This document shows, in pieces, positions 1 to 9,010 of a DNA stretch of 53,342 nt. Under the pieces are notes generated by a model. It was not told where the DNA came from, did no database searches, and saw only the letters and a program-made list of their open reading frames with translations. The DNA is taken from contig JAIPFM010000187.1 of NCBI GenBank assembly GCA_021736645.1, forward strand, positions 1 to 53,342. The letters are read 5' to 3'. A program made the translations under genes and the position numbers. Position 1 is the first letter of the stretch. Each line of letters begins with the position of its first letter. The DNA is from Phycisphaerae bacterium (GTDB lineage: Bacteria; Planctomycetota; Phycisphaerae; Sedimentisphaerales; Anaerobacaceae).

Positions 1-486
1 GGACGATCTTAAACATAACGGCAATCCTTCTTGTATACAAGTTTTGGTCAACCTGTATATCGACGAGATTGCCGTTTCTTATTGAATATCGATTCATGTC
101 CGTCTAAATCCGCCTGAAAAAGTCAGTCAACTTGAGTAAATACAATATTCTCCAATGCTTTTACTCTCAGATGAGGTCTCATGACGGTCTCCTTGTGGTC
201 AGACTTTGGATTTCGTCCGTCATGATATGGCTTCTTATGCGCTTTGAAAAGCGTATTATTGACCGCAAAGCGACGGGGTGGGCCCGGTGCTCGTTTTCGT
301 CATTTACCTCATCTCACGCCCACTCGCGCCGTTCGCCTAAGACGCCGGCGCAAAGGAACATCCGAAATAGCACAAAAATGCTGTACAATCCTGCACAGAA
401 GGGGGTAAGCTAAATGACTTTGACATGTTGTTATGTTGGCCTGCGAGGCCCAAACACACTGAATGACCTGTGAAAAAGGGATCTCC
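1..486. other. Left-edge non-coding region with nested dyads
   Basis: No convincing gene is seen in these 486 bases. The first 80 bases contain a perfect 10-bp inverted repeat, AACGGCAATC at 17-26 and GATTGCCGTT at 68-77. The perfect 12-bp palindrome CTTGTATACAAG (30-41) lies inside its loop. This could be a terminator-like or protein-binding structure belonging to a gene left of the window. The rest is leader sequence for the next gene; no promoter could be assigned. Confidence 0.4.
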
Positions 487-2739
487 ATGAAAATGCGCGT
501 ACGTTTCTTGATAGTCTGTCTGGCAGGCTTGGGTTGGCTGGCTTCCAAAGCCCCGGCCGCTGAGGAGACCGGGGGAGAACGCAAAACCAAAGACTGGCGT
601 GACGAAGAGGTCACCGTGTTGAAGACTGAAACGGACACGTTGATGAACGATCCTTTGGTCAGTTTTGACAAGATCCTCTTTGTCAAGCGCTTGACCTACC
701 ATTCCAGCCATTTCTACACGGACTTTATCGATGGGTGCAGCCGATTCGGCGGCAATCTGTGTGTGCTCGATCGGACCACCGGCAAGGTGACGGATCTGAT
801 TCCCGAGATGGCGCACGGCATATTCGGGCGGTTTGACCTGCACTTCAATGCCGACAAGATTGTGTTTGACTGGAAAGAGGGGGAGGGCAAGGGCTTTCGT
901 ATCTTCGAGATCGAGATCGATTCCGCGACGGGCATGCGTATCGGTACTCCTCGGCAACTGACATTCCCGCCGGATGACGAGGCCGCGCGGATTGCGAAGT
1001 ATGACAACCACGAAAATGGCGGCACAGCACGCATGTACTATCACCAGACAGATGACATGCATCCCTGTTACCTGCCGGACGGCGGTATTGTGTTCACGTC
1101 GAGCCGGTGCGAATACGGCACGCTCTGTGATGCACCGGACCATCTGGCCACCGCAGTGCTGCATCGTATGAATGCCGACGGCACGGACATGCAGCAGTTG
1201 ACGCGCAGTCCGGTGAGTGAATTTTCGCCGTCCATCATGGAGGACGGACGCATTCTCTACACGCGCTGGGAATATGTGGACAAGGGCCAGTTGGGCATCA
1301 AGTGTCTGTGGGCCATGCTGCCGGATGGGTCCGGGACAGTGGAGGTCTATGGCAATGACATCCAGTTTCCGCCGACCTTTCTGCACGGTCGTCAGATTCC
1401 GGATCAGAGTGACCTGTTCGTGATGCTGGGCACACCGCACTATCCTCAGAGCGGCATCGGCACGGTGATTCGTGTGGATACCTCCAAAAACATCCGGACA
1501 CGCGAGCCCATGACCTATGTGACACCCTACGTGGATATTCGCCAGGAACCCGGTTGGAACCACTATGAAAACGGCAAGTGGACCCGGCATACGCGCGGTC
1601 CCCTGTACATGGATCCTTACCCATTGTCCGACAGTCTGTTTATGGTGGCCCACAACCCGGACAGGCCCTGGGACGATCCCGCGGCCTATGCGCTCCATCT
1701 TATCGATGCCTCCGGGCGCCATCAGATGGTGTACCGTGATCCCGAGATTTCCTGCTGGCAGCCCACGCCGCTGCGCACGCGCAGGCAGCCCCCGATCCTG
1801 GCGTCCAACCGTGATGAGGCCCTGGCCAAGAAGAATCTGGCGGAGTGTTATGTCAGTGACATCTATCAGGGCATGACAGGCATCAAACGCGGCGAGGTGA
1901 AATATATACGTGTCATGGAACAGATTCCAAGACCGTGGGACTGTCGGCAGTTCTGGGAGGGTGTGGGACACACGGATCTGATCAGTCGGGGCACAGCCCT
2001 GGCTGCCAAGGCCATGCACGGGATCGTGCCCGTGTACCCGGATGGGTCCGCCCATTTTTATGTGCCTGCGGATCGCAACATCTATTTCCAGGCCCTGGAT
2101 GAACACTTCATGGAGCTGCAGCGGGAACGCACCTATGTGAACTATCGTCCCGGTGAAAGACGGTCCTGTGTGGGGTGTCACGAGATGCCCAACCAGGTGG
2201 CACCGAATCAGGGCGCGACCCTGGCCATGCAAAGGCCCGCGGTGATGCCGGGTCCGCAGCCCGGTGACGCGACAGGCCGGCAGGTGATGCATTTCCCGTC
2301 GTATGTCCAGCCCGTCCTGGACCGGCACTGCATTGAATGTCACGGGGGAGATGATCCCGAGGATGGACTGGATTTGACGGGCACCCTGACGGATCGGTTC
2401 AGTCGGTCCTACGAGAACATCATGAAGAGGAACCTGGTCAGGACCTACAGAGAGGCCTCGGATTGGGAAGGCAGCCCCTATTCGCCCCCGAAGTCCATTG
2501 GGTCGCATGCCAGCCCGTTCATTCTGGCGCTGCGCGAGGGCGAGCAGCACAAGGACCTGAACCTTCCGCTCGAGGATTTCGCCCGTCTGGCCACGTGGGT
2601 GGATGCCAGCGGTGTGTATTACGGGTCCTACTGGGGACGCCGCCGTCTGACATACCGGGATCATCCCAATTTCAGGCCGGTGCCCACGTTTGAAGAGGCC
2701 CTGAGTACCGTATGTCCGCTGCCTGTGGACCAGCGGTAA
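487..2739 (+). CDS. Exported hydrazine-synthase-alpha-like di-haem c protein
   Basis: The ATG at 487 was chosen because AAGGGA lies just upstream and a clear signal peptide begins there (MKMRVRFLIVCLAGLGW, ending near APAA). The mature protein (about 725 residues) starts with a beta-propeller-like part with PD40/TolB-type repeats, such as LYTRWEYVD and SDLFVMLGTPHYP. Next comes the middle region typical of the HZS-alpha family found in many Planctomycetota. Two c-type haem motifs follow: CVGCH at about residue 561 and CIECH at about 615. It is therefore probably a periplasmic di-haem redox protein. The name refers only to the family. Most non-anammox homologues are of unknown function, and nothing here suggests hydrazine synthesis because no beta or gamma subunit is adjacent. 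It could instead be an oxidoreductase working on a sugar or other organic substrate, given the carbohydrate-enzyme neighbours. Confidence 0.8.
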   Translation: MKMRVRFLIVCLAGLGWLASKAPAAEETGGERKTKDWRDEEVTVLKTETDTLMNDPLVSFDKILFVKRLTYHSSHFYTDFIDGCSRFGGNLCVLDRTTGKVTDLIPEMAHGIFGRFDLHFNADKIVFDWKEGEGKGFRIFEIEIDSATGMRIGTPRQLTFPPDDEAARIAKYDNHENGGTARMYYHQTDDMHPCYLPDGGIVFTSSRCEYGTLCDAPDHLATAVLHRMNADGTDMQQLTRSPVSEFSPSIMEDGRILYTRWEYVDKGQLGIKCLWAMLPDGSGTVEVYGNDIQFPPTFLHGRQIPDQSDLFVMLGTPHYPQSGIGTVIRVDTSKNIRTREPMTYVTPYVDIRQEPGWNHYENGKWTRHTRGPLYMDPYPLSDSLFMVAHNPDRPWDDPAAYALHLIDASGRHQMVYRDPEISCWQPTPLRTRRQPPILASNRDEALAKKNLAECYVSDIYQGMTGIKRGEVKYIRVMEQIPRPWDCRQFWEGVGHTDLISRGTALAAKAMHGIVPVYPDGSAHFYVPADRNIYFQALDEHFMELQRERTYVNYRPGERRSCVGCHEMPNQVAPNQGATLAMQRPAVMPGPQPGDATGRQVMHFPSYVQPVLDRHCIECHGGDDPEDGLDLTGTLTDRFSRSYENIMKRNLVRTYREASDWEGSPYSPPKSIGSHASPFILALREGEQHKDLNLPLEDFARLATWVDASGVYYGSYWGRRRLTYRDHPNFRPVPTFEEALSTVCPLPVDQR

Positions 2740-2773
2740 CGGATTTTCACGTCACCACCCCGACAGGCAGGGC

Positions 2774-3925
2774 CTAATGTTCAACAGGGCCCTGTGCCAG
2801 TGTCACGCCGACGAATGTGTCTGCGCATCCGTAATACAGGAACCATTGGCCCTTGAAGAGGACCAAGCCCTCGATGAAGGTGGTGCCGTCTTTATACTGG
2901 CCCGTCTTTTCCCAGTCGACTTCAGGCTTGAAGAAGGGTCTGTCCAATCTCGCGATCAGCCTGGTGGGATCGTTTGCATCGAACAGCGCCTGGCCGCAGG
3001 TATACACGCCCAGGGGCAGAGAGGGATCTGCCAGTGCCTTGTCCCCATGATTCTTGCCGTTGTACAGCAACACAATGCCGTGGTCGGTGAGCAGGAGTTG
3101 CGGGCCCACCTCGGTCAGGTGACTGTCAAAGTATCCGGGACGTGTCTTCATGACTTCCAGGAGCTTCCCAGGGGACGCTTCGAGCGGGGTCCAATGGATC
3201 AGGTCCTCGGAGGTCGCGATGTTCACGGCCAGCTCACCGAAATACAGCCAGTATTTTCCGTTGACCCTGGCCGCCTTGAGACGGCCGTCTCTGATCTCGT
3301 GTACGATGGAGGCCGACTTGATGGCCAGTTCCTTGTACCGGGTGCCGGCAAAGGGCGATCCGTGCTTGGTCCAGGTGCGCAGGTCGCGGCTTGTGGCCAG
3401 ACCCAGGCGAATCCCGCCTTTTCGGTCTCGGGCATATTGGGTGTAGAGCACCACATACATGCCATCCGGACGCTCCGCAATGCGTGGATCTTCACACCCG
3501 CCATACCACTCATACGCCTTTTGTCCGTCTTCGCCCGGGCACAGGACCGGCGCAGGCTCAGTCGTGAAATGGAGACCGTCCCGGCTGACGGCCAGACCGA
3601 TGCGTGACGTGAAGCTGCCGATGCCGCCCTGGCTCGAGTCATCCTCTGCGCGATAGAGCACGTAAATTCGGCCGTCCTTGACCACGGCTGCGGGATTGAA
3701 GGTGTGTCTGGCCTGCCACGCCATCTGTGTCTTGCGCATCGGGCAGAAAAACCTGGAATCCGCATTGGGGCGAATCACCGGTTGAGGGTTCTCCGGACGA
3801 TCAAAGGGGCCCATGGCCCATGCCGGCAGGACATCTGGGCCAGCGTTAACGGCTTCACCTGCCACCAAGGTCATCGACACCATGCTCAGCAGTAGACATG
3901 TCATAAAGGCGTGATAGGGTCTCAT
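2774..3925 (-). CDS. Secreted GH130-type mannoside-active enzyme
   Basis: Start set at the ATG at 3925, which has GGAG about 8 bases upstream and begins a signal peptide (MRPYHAFMTCLLLSMVSMTLVAGE). A start 9 codons further upstream is open but lacks these signals. The sequence follows the five-bladed GH130 propeller pattern: FNPAAVVKDGRIYVLYR early, GCEDPRIAE in the middle, TEVGPQLLLT and YNGKNHG later, and YYGCADTFVGVTLA at the end. GH130 members are phosphorylases or hydrolases on beta-mannosides. Phosphorylases are normally cytoplasmic, so export suggests a mannosidase-type hydrolase (inference). It converges with the upstream cytochrome-like gene and is divergent from the PKD/beta-helix gene. 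Confidence 0.8.
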   Translation of the reverse strand: MRPYHAFMTCLLLSMVSMTLVAGEAVNAGPDVLPAWAMGPFDRPENPQPVIRPNADSRFFCPMRKTQMAWQARHTFNPAAVVKDGRIYVLYRAEDDSSQGGIGSFTSRIGLAVSRDGLHFTTEPAPVLCPGEDGQKAYEWYGGCEDPRIAERPDGMYVVLYTQYARDRKGGIRLGLATSRDLRTWTKHGSPFAGTRYKELAIKSASIVHEIRDGRLKAARVNGKYWLYFGELAVNIATSEDLIHWTPLEASPGKLLEVMKTRPGYFDSHLTEVGPQLLLTDHGIVLLYNGKNHGDKALADPSLPLGVYTCGQALFDANDPTRLIARLDRPFFKPEVDWEKTGQYKDGTTFIEGLVLFKGQWFLYYGCADTFVGVTLAQGPVEH

Positions 3926-4207
3926 TGTAATTCTCCAGCCTGGCCGTTTCAACGAACGGCGGATTCATTGCACAAGACGTTTGCATTGAAATACTACAGC
4001 AAGGAAAAGATCCGCGACAGACATTTTTGGGCCGTTCAGACAGTTTCTGTTTCCTATCAGGACACCGTCAAGGTCGCAGAGTCCAAAGGGATGACAGAAA
4101 ACGAACAAAAAAGAACAAATATCATGATTTATCCATAACACTCACGCCACAAATGCGTCTCTACAGTGACTATTGAGATGAAACGAGTTCTAAGCGAAGG
4201 AGCCCCT

Positions 4208-6280
4208 ATGAAACAGGTCTGTGCGTCAATGTACATGGTCTTGTCTGTGATGTGTGCCACTGGTCTGACCGAAATAAGGCATATCCCGGACCCATACTCC
4301 ATCCAATCAGGGATTGAAGCGAACACTGACATCTTGCCCGTAGAGCAGGTGGCGTATGCGTTTGCCTCGACTGTGTCTGACGGATTGGTGTTGCGTGTGC
4401 CAGAGGTGGTGGGCATGGTGATTGGCAACGAGGCCCCTGTGGCGAATGCCGGATCCTCGCGTTATGCAGGAGAAGATGCCGTGGTCCTGGATGGTCGTGC
4501 CTCTTTTGATCCGGACAGCGATGGTGCATTGAGCTATTCTTGGCGTCAAGTGTCAGGCCGGGAACTGGTTCTGTCTGATCCCAGCAGTGCCACACCCACA
4601 GTGAGTGGGATGTCCTTCGCGGGTCGGCCTCAGCACTGCACCTTTGAACTGACAGTCAGCGATGGGCTGCTGCAGAGCCCACCGGATACCACTGAAGTCA
4701 TTATTGTACAGGCCTTTGGTGACCGATATTTCAGCCTGATCAACGGCCCGTTCGATCCGAACAAGCCCACCATTGTGGGCTTTGGCGGCGGCAATTGCAA
4801 TACAGGAAGCGGCCTTCGATTTGGGGGGCTTTGGCTTGAACACGCGAATTTCCTCACGGTATCCACGTATCAACCGCCCTACAGTCTCTATGGTGACGCC
4901 TTGATTGCGTACCTCTCTTCCATGGCGCCTGACTACGAAGAAATGATTGGCACCATGGGCTTCAGTACCGGCAATATGCCGGCCATTGACGTGGCCATAA
5001 GGATCAATACAACCTATCCGGATCGGCGTTTTGCAGTCAATCGTGTGACTTTTCTGGATACGGCATGCAGGAGCTATATAGATAATATCAAGGAATTTTA
5101 TGACACTCGCCTTGAGGGGGAAGCCTTCTGGATCGACAACTACTATTCCACCATGGGTTCGGCATTCAAAAACGTCTTGAATATTCGGTTTCCTGTGCCA
5201 CCGGCGCAACACGGTACGCCTGCCAATTGGGTAGGCCAATCCGATCAACTCATGTCATTCATGGCACCGGGTCTGAATGCGGGATTCTTCATTTCCGTGG
5301 CAGGCCCGGGCCGTCATCTCCAAATTGCAGATGACGTGAGCCCCTATTCATTTGACTGGAATCCCAATACGGACCATCTCGTGCATCGCAATGAAACCCT
5401 CTATCCCGGCCGCATTCCTCAACCCGTCACACTGCAGGGCCCGAATGACGGGGACCGCGTTACTGACGACGGAGTCATTTTGACCTGTGACCTCGACCCG
5501 GACGCCGTGCAATATGATCTCTTGCTGGGGCCTGATCCCTGGCATCTGGTTCACCTGGTGTGCCAGACAAACACCCCACCCGAAGACATGATCCAAATCC
5601 TGCCTTATGAGCCAACCTATTGGACGATTCGAACCACCGATGCGTTTGGCTCCACCACGTATCCAGAGCCCAGATGCCTGTTCAGTGACCAGATCAGTCA
5701 CCCCGAAATCAAGAATGAATCCACACAAAAACACTACCGATCCATTCAGGAGGCCATTGACCAGGCACGCCAGGGAGACGTGATTGTGGTCGGCCCTGGC
5801 CTGTATGCGTATGGTGAAAAAATCAATTTCCGAGGCAAGGCCATTACCGTGCGTTCTCAGGACCCCAATGACCCGGACATGGTTGCAGCTACCATGATCA
5901 ATGCAGGTCTCACGGGTCCTGCTGTTACATTCAACGGCAGTGAAGACGCGACCAGTGTGCTGTCTGGCCTGACCCTGATTCATGGTACCTGCGGTATTCT
6001 ATGCGACGGGGCCTCGCCTACCATCTCCCGCTGTGTGATTCAGGACCATTTGGGCGCCGGCATCCACATGAGATATGAAAGCCGGGCCAACATTGAACAT
6101 TGCCTCATTCAAGGCAACATGGGACCCGGCATCGAGCTGGAAGTGATCACAAATGCTCGCAGATTCCTGTACAACTATCCCACCGTAGCAGACTGTACCA
6201 TCACAAATAATCAAGGTGGCGGGATTGTGGGTGAGACTCCCACGGTGGTTGACAGCACTGTGCAAGACAGTGGTGAATAA
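4208..6280 (+). CDS. Exported PKD / alpha-beta-hydrolase-like / beta-helix protein
   Basis: The ATG at 4208 has a GGAG about 7 bases upstream and begins a signal peptide (MKQVCASMYMVLSVMCATG). Domains in order: a PKD/REJ-like Ig domain (APVANAGSSRYAGED... DPDSDG, about residues 80-175); a region resembling an alpha/beta-hydrolase with a nucleophile-elbow-like GFSTG, a later FLDTA and a PPAQHGTP (about 180-390); an Ig/FN3-like domain (about 415-500); and a right-handed beta-helix opening with HYRSIQEAIDQARQGDVIVV. The beta-helix opening closely resembles the module in the 28432-31443 and 51064-53342 proteins. The protein ends abruptly inside the helix without an obvious cap or sorting domain. 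The 3' end may therefore have been lost, with repeat sequence following directly. Hydrolase activity is an inference from the GxSxG and nearby D/H residues. Confidence 0.65.
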   Translation: MKQVCASMYMVLSVMCATGLTEIRHIPDPYSIQSGIEANTDILPVEQVAYAFASTVSDGLVLRVPEVVGMVIGNEAPVANAGSSRYAGEDAVVLDGRASFDPDSDGALSYSWRQVSGRELVLSDPSSATPTVSGMSFAGRPQHCTFELTVSDGLLQSPPDTTEVIIVQAFGDRYFSLINGPFDPNKPTIVGFGGGNCNTGSGLRFGGLWLEHANFLTVSTYQPPYSLYGDALIAYLSSMAPDYEEMIGTMGFSTGNMPAIDVAIRINTTYPDRRFAVNRVTFLDTACRSYIDNIKEFYDTRLEGEAFWIDNYYSTMGSAFKNVLNIRFPVPPAQHGTPANWVGQSDQLMSFMAPGLNAGFFISVAGPGRHLQIADDVSPYSFDWNPNTDHLVHRNETLYPGRIPQPVTLQGPNDGDRVTDDGVILTCDLDPDAVQYDLLLGPDPWHLVHLVCQTNTPPEDMIQILPYEPTYWTIRTTDAFGSTTYPEPRCLFSDQISHPEIKNESTQKHYRSIQEAIDQARQGDVIVVGPGLYAYGEKINFRGKAITVRSQDPNDPDMVAATMINAGLTGPAVTFNGSEDATSVLSGLTLIHGTCGILCDGASPTISRCVIQDHLGAGIHMRYESRANIEHCLIQGNMGPGIELEVITNARRFLYNYPTVADCTITNNQGGGIVGETPTVVDSTVQDSGE

Positions 6281-6283
6281 TAA

Positions 6284-6408
6284 CAGGACTTTTGCAAAAA
6301 GCCCTGTAGTATACAGTTTTCAGTGTTCAGTTTTCAGAAGAACGCGTTTTTTACACTGAAAACTGCCTACTGAAAACGGAACACTTGGACTTTGCATAAG
6401 TCCAGTAA
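6284..6408. repeat. Intergenic inverted-repeat element (CAGTTTTCAGTGT type)
   Basis: The arms CAGTTTTCAGTGT (6314-6326) and ACACTGAAAACTG (6353-6365) form a perfect 13-bp inverted repeat with a 26-base loop that contains another TTCAGTTTTCAG. A related pair flanks it: GGACTTTTGCAAAAGCC on the left and GGACTTTGCATAAGTCC on the right. The nested symmetry suggests a small dispersed repeat. Only this copy was noticed in the window. Confidence 0.55.
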
Positions 6409-6465
6409 TGAGTATGCGACTCACAGGCATTGAGCCATGGCGGTTTGTCTTGTCATGGAGCATGG

Positions 6466-6489
6466 AATTCGGCAGCCGGCTGCCGAATT
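6466..6489. repeat. Perfect 24-bp palindrome
   Basis: The half AATTCGGCAGCC is followed immediately by its exact reverse complement, with no spacer. A spacerless palindrome of this length is unlikely by chance. It could be a dimeric regulator site or a cruciform. It lies about 530 bases upstream of the sugar-transporter operon and about 185 bases after the beta-helix gene. Confidence 0.7.
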
Positions 6490-7019
6490 GAGTCCCGTTC
6501 AGAAAGTGTGGGTCTCCCTGGCCAATCCTGTTCGATTGAACATCCCCGAATCACGTCAGGACGATTGTCTTTTCCCCGCAATCTTGGATTTGTTTATTGC
6601 GATTTCATTGCGTTAGATTTAGAAACTGCATAAACATGGTCGTGATGAAACCATGACGAGGTGTTTATCCTAGCTTTATTCGGTTGTACCCCTTCGTCGA
6701 AGAAAGACCGAGAATCCGGCTTCCCAAGGTAAACCCGAAGTCTGTGACGCGTGTTTTCAGATTCGCTTGACAATGATTTCTAAAACCGGGATAATCCTGG
6801 ACATATGTGTGCAAAACTGCCTCTTCAGTGAATGTGATGTCCGGAATGTAATCAGGAAGCCGCAGACTTCAGGGTCTTGTTATTGCAGATGCAAAAAAAC
6901 CTGATTACAGTGTATCAGTGAAGTGCCTTGGAATCCTGTGAACGAACCTGTGTGACGATCGATAGCCCTGTTGGCTTGTCACACACAAAGCTTTGTGCTA
7001 TCGAGTAAGGAGACGACAC
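6490..7019. other. Non-coding leader region of the ribose-salvage operon
   Basis: No gene is supported here. A perfect 9-bp inverted repeat (GTAATCAGG at 6848-6856, CCTGATTAC at 6900-6908) could form a leader hairpin. Short open frames in the region lack Shine-Dalgarno sequences and protein-like composition. The operon ribosome-binding site AAGGAG lies just before 7020. Confidence 0.4.
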
Positions 7020-8036
7020 ATGGTAATCGTGGAATCGTACGGCGTGGCAGTGGTGATGTGTGTGGTCACCATGATGTGCTGGGGGTCCTGGGCCAACACA
7101 CAGAAACTGGCCAGCAAGGAGTGGAAGTTTCAGCTTTTCTACTGGGACTATACCATCGGTGTGCTGCTGCTGACATTGCTGCTGGCGTTCACCATGGGCA
7201 GTATCGGCAGTGCGGGCCGGGGATTCCTGGCAGATGTCAGGCAAGCCGACATGCTGAACCTCCAGAACGCCGTGATCGGCGGCGTGATCTTTAACTTCGC
7301 GAACATCCTGCTTGTGGTCGCCATCGACATCGCGGGCATGTCGGTCGCGTTTCCCGTGGGGATCGGCCTGGCCCTTGCCCTCGGCGTGATCGACAACTAC
7401 CGCGTCGAGCCTGACACGTACAAGGCCCCCATTCTGTTTTTGGGGGTCGCGTGTGTGGCGCTGGCCATTATCGTCAATGCCCTGGCCTACCGAAAACTCT
7501 CCACGGATAAAAAGACGACCATGCTCGGTGTGGTTATCTCGATCCTCTGCGGCATTGCCATGGGCTTCTTTTTTGGCCGTGTGGCCGGTACCATCTCCAA
7601 GGACATGGTCAATCCGGAGGTCGGGAAGCTGACGCCCTATACGGCGCTGGTGTTCTTCTCTGTGGGATTGATTCTCAGCAACTTCGTGCTGAACACCATT
7701 GCCATGAAGTGGACTGTCAGCGGCGAGAAAGTCAGGGCCATGGACTACTTTACCAAGGGCTCGCCCAAGCTGCACTGCGTCGGTATGTTGGGCGGGGCTA
7801 TCTGGGGCGTGGGTATGTCCTTCAGCATGATCGCAGGTGACGCGGCCGGCTACGCCATTTCTTACGGGCTCGGCCAGGGCGCCACACTGGTGGCCGCGTT
7901 CTGGGGCGTATTCATCTGGCGAGAATTCAAGACATCGCCCCAAGGGACCGTCAAGTACCTGGCATTGATGTTTGTGTTCTACATTGTCGGGCTGGCCTTG
8001 ATCATCGGGGCCAATAAAAGCGTGTTCGGCGGGTAA
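7020..8036 (+). CDS. Sugar transporter of the DMT superfamily (RhaT/GRP/ureide-permease-like)
   Basis: The ATG at 7020 follows AAGGAG with good spacing. The roughly 338-residue protein is almost entirely hydrophobic with about ten membrane segments. It begins with CVVTMMCWGSWANTQKL, the WGSW-type opening of glucose/ribose-porter and L-rhamnose-permease relatives, and repeats the same kind of motif in the second half (GAIWGVGMSFSMIA). These are proton- or sodium-coupled single-chain sugar or nucleoside permeases of the inner membrane. Only 14 bases separate it from ribokinase, and a nucleosidase fusion follows. Ribose is thus the most likely substrate; a nucleoside or ureide is an alternative. 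Confidence 0.75.
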   Translation: MVIVESYGVAVVMCVVTMMCWGSWANTQKLASKEWKFQLFYWDYTIGVLLLTLLLAFTMGSIGSAGRGFLADVRQADMLNLQNAVIGGVIFNFANILLVVAIDIAGMSVAFPVGIGLALALGVIDNYRVEPDTYKAPILFLGVACVALAIIVNALAYRKLSTDKKTTMLGVVISILCGIAMGFFFGRVAGTISKDMVNPEVGKLTPYTALVFFSVGLILSNFVLNTIAMKWTVSGEKVRAMDYFTKGSPKLHCVGMLGGAIWGVGMSFSMIAGDAAGYAISYGLGQGATLVAAFWGVFIWREFKTSPQGTVKYLALMFVFYIVGLALIIGANKSVFGG

Positions 8037-8050
8037 AAGGAGTCTGTGAT

Positions 8051-8977
8051 ATGCGTAACAGGATTGTGGTTGTGGGCAGTTCCAATACAGATATGATCGT
8101 ACAGACACCGCGCATTCCGCGGCCCGGCGAGACCATCCTGGGGGGGACGTTCAACACGGCAGCCGGGGGCAAGGGCGCCAACCAGGCAGTGGCCTGCGCT
8201 CGCGCAGGGGGGCAGGTGACATTTGTCGCGCGTGTGGGTCGCGACATGTTTGGCGATCAGGCGATGATGGGGTTTCGTCAGGACGGCATCAATATAGACC
8301 ACGTGATCCGGGATGAGACGGCCCCATCCGGTGTGGCCCTGATCATTGTGGACGATCAGGGGGAAAACAGCATTGCCGTGGCCTCCGGTGCGAACGGCAA
8401 TCTTTCTGTCTCCGATGTCGAGGCTGCGGCTGAGGCCATTGAGAGCGCCGGCATCGTGCTGATGCAGTTGGAGACGCCTATCGAGACCATCGAGGCTGCT
8501 GCCGTGCTGGCCGTCCAAAACAACGTACAGGTCATTCTCAATCCTGCGCCGGCTCAGGTGCTCAGCGATGCGCTGCTCCGGCAGATCACCATTTTGACGC
8601 CCAATGAAACCGAGGCCGAAATGCTGACCGGTGTGGGTGTCCATCACGAGGCCGATGCGGCCAAGGCGGCTCAGGTCCTGATCGACAGGGGCGTCACCAG
8701 CGTGATCATCACGATGGGTGCGTCCGGGGCCTATGTACACAGCGCCGAGTTTCAGGGTATGGTGCCCGGTTTTTCCGTGAGCCCTGTGGATACCACGGCT
8801 GCCGGTGACACCTTCAACGGCACTCTGGCCGTGGCCCTGGCCGAAGGCAAGGCCCTGGCCGAGGCTGTGACCTTTGCCAATGCTGCGGCAGCACTGTCTG
8901 TGACCGTGCTGGGCGCCCAGCCCTCAGCACCGGATCGAAACGCCATCGAACAGTTTTTAAAGAAAAACAAATCCTGA
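8051..8977 (+). CDS. rbsK: Ribokinase
   Basis: Phosphorylates ribose at O5 with ATP in the cytoplasm. The 308-residue length is normal for RbsK. PfkB-family signatures are complete: GSSNTDMIV at the N-terminus, GGKGANQAVACARAGG near residue 40 for sugar binding, and DTTAAGDTFNGTLAVAL near residue 250, which carries the catalytic Asp and the anion hole. AAAAGGAG lies 7 bases before the ATG. It sits between the sugar permease and the exported nucleoside hydrolase fusion, consistent with capture of ribose released outside the cell. Confidence 0.93.
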   Translation: MRNRIVVVGSSNTDMIVQTPRIPRPGETILGGTFNTAAGGKGANQAVACARAGGQVTFVARVGRDMFGDQAMMGFRQDGINIDHVIRDETAPSGVALIIVDDQGENSIAVASGANGNLSVSDVEAAAEAIESAGIVLMQLETPIETIEAAAVLAVQNNVQVILNPAPAQVLSDALLRQITILTPNETEAEMLTGVGVHHEADAAKAAQVLIDRGVTSVIITMGASGAYVHSAEFQGMVPGFSVSPVDTTAAGDTFNGTLAVALAEGKALAEAVTFANAAAALSVTVLGAQPSAPDRNAIEQFLKKNKS

Positions 8978-9010
8978 GAACATTGTCTCTATAGAGAAGG
9001 AGTCCAGGCG

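Noticed and set aside
132..413. A 93-codon frame near the left edge
   Set aside because: No ribosome-binding site, no recognisable motif, low-complexity composition.
337..2664. A 775-codon open frame on the minus strand
   Set aside because: It is antisense to the HZS-alpha-like gene, is rich in His/Arg/Gly as expected of shadow frames, and has no family pattern.
6915..8108. A 397-codon minus-strand frame
   Set aside because: It is antisense to the membrane transporter, with a His/Gln/Asp-rich composition typical of the complement of a hydrophobic protein.
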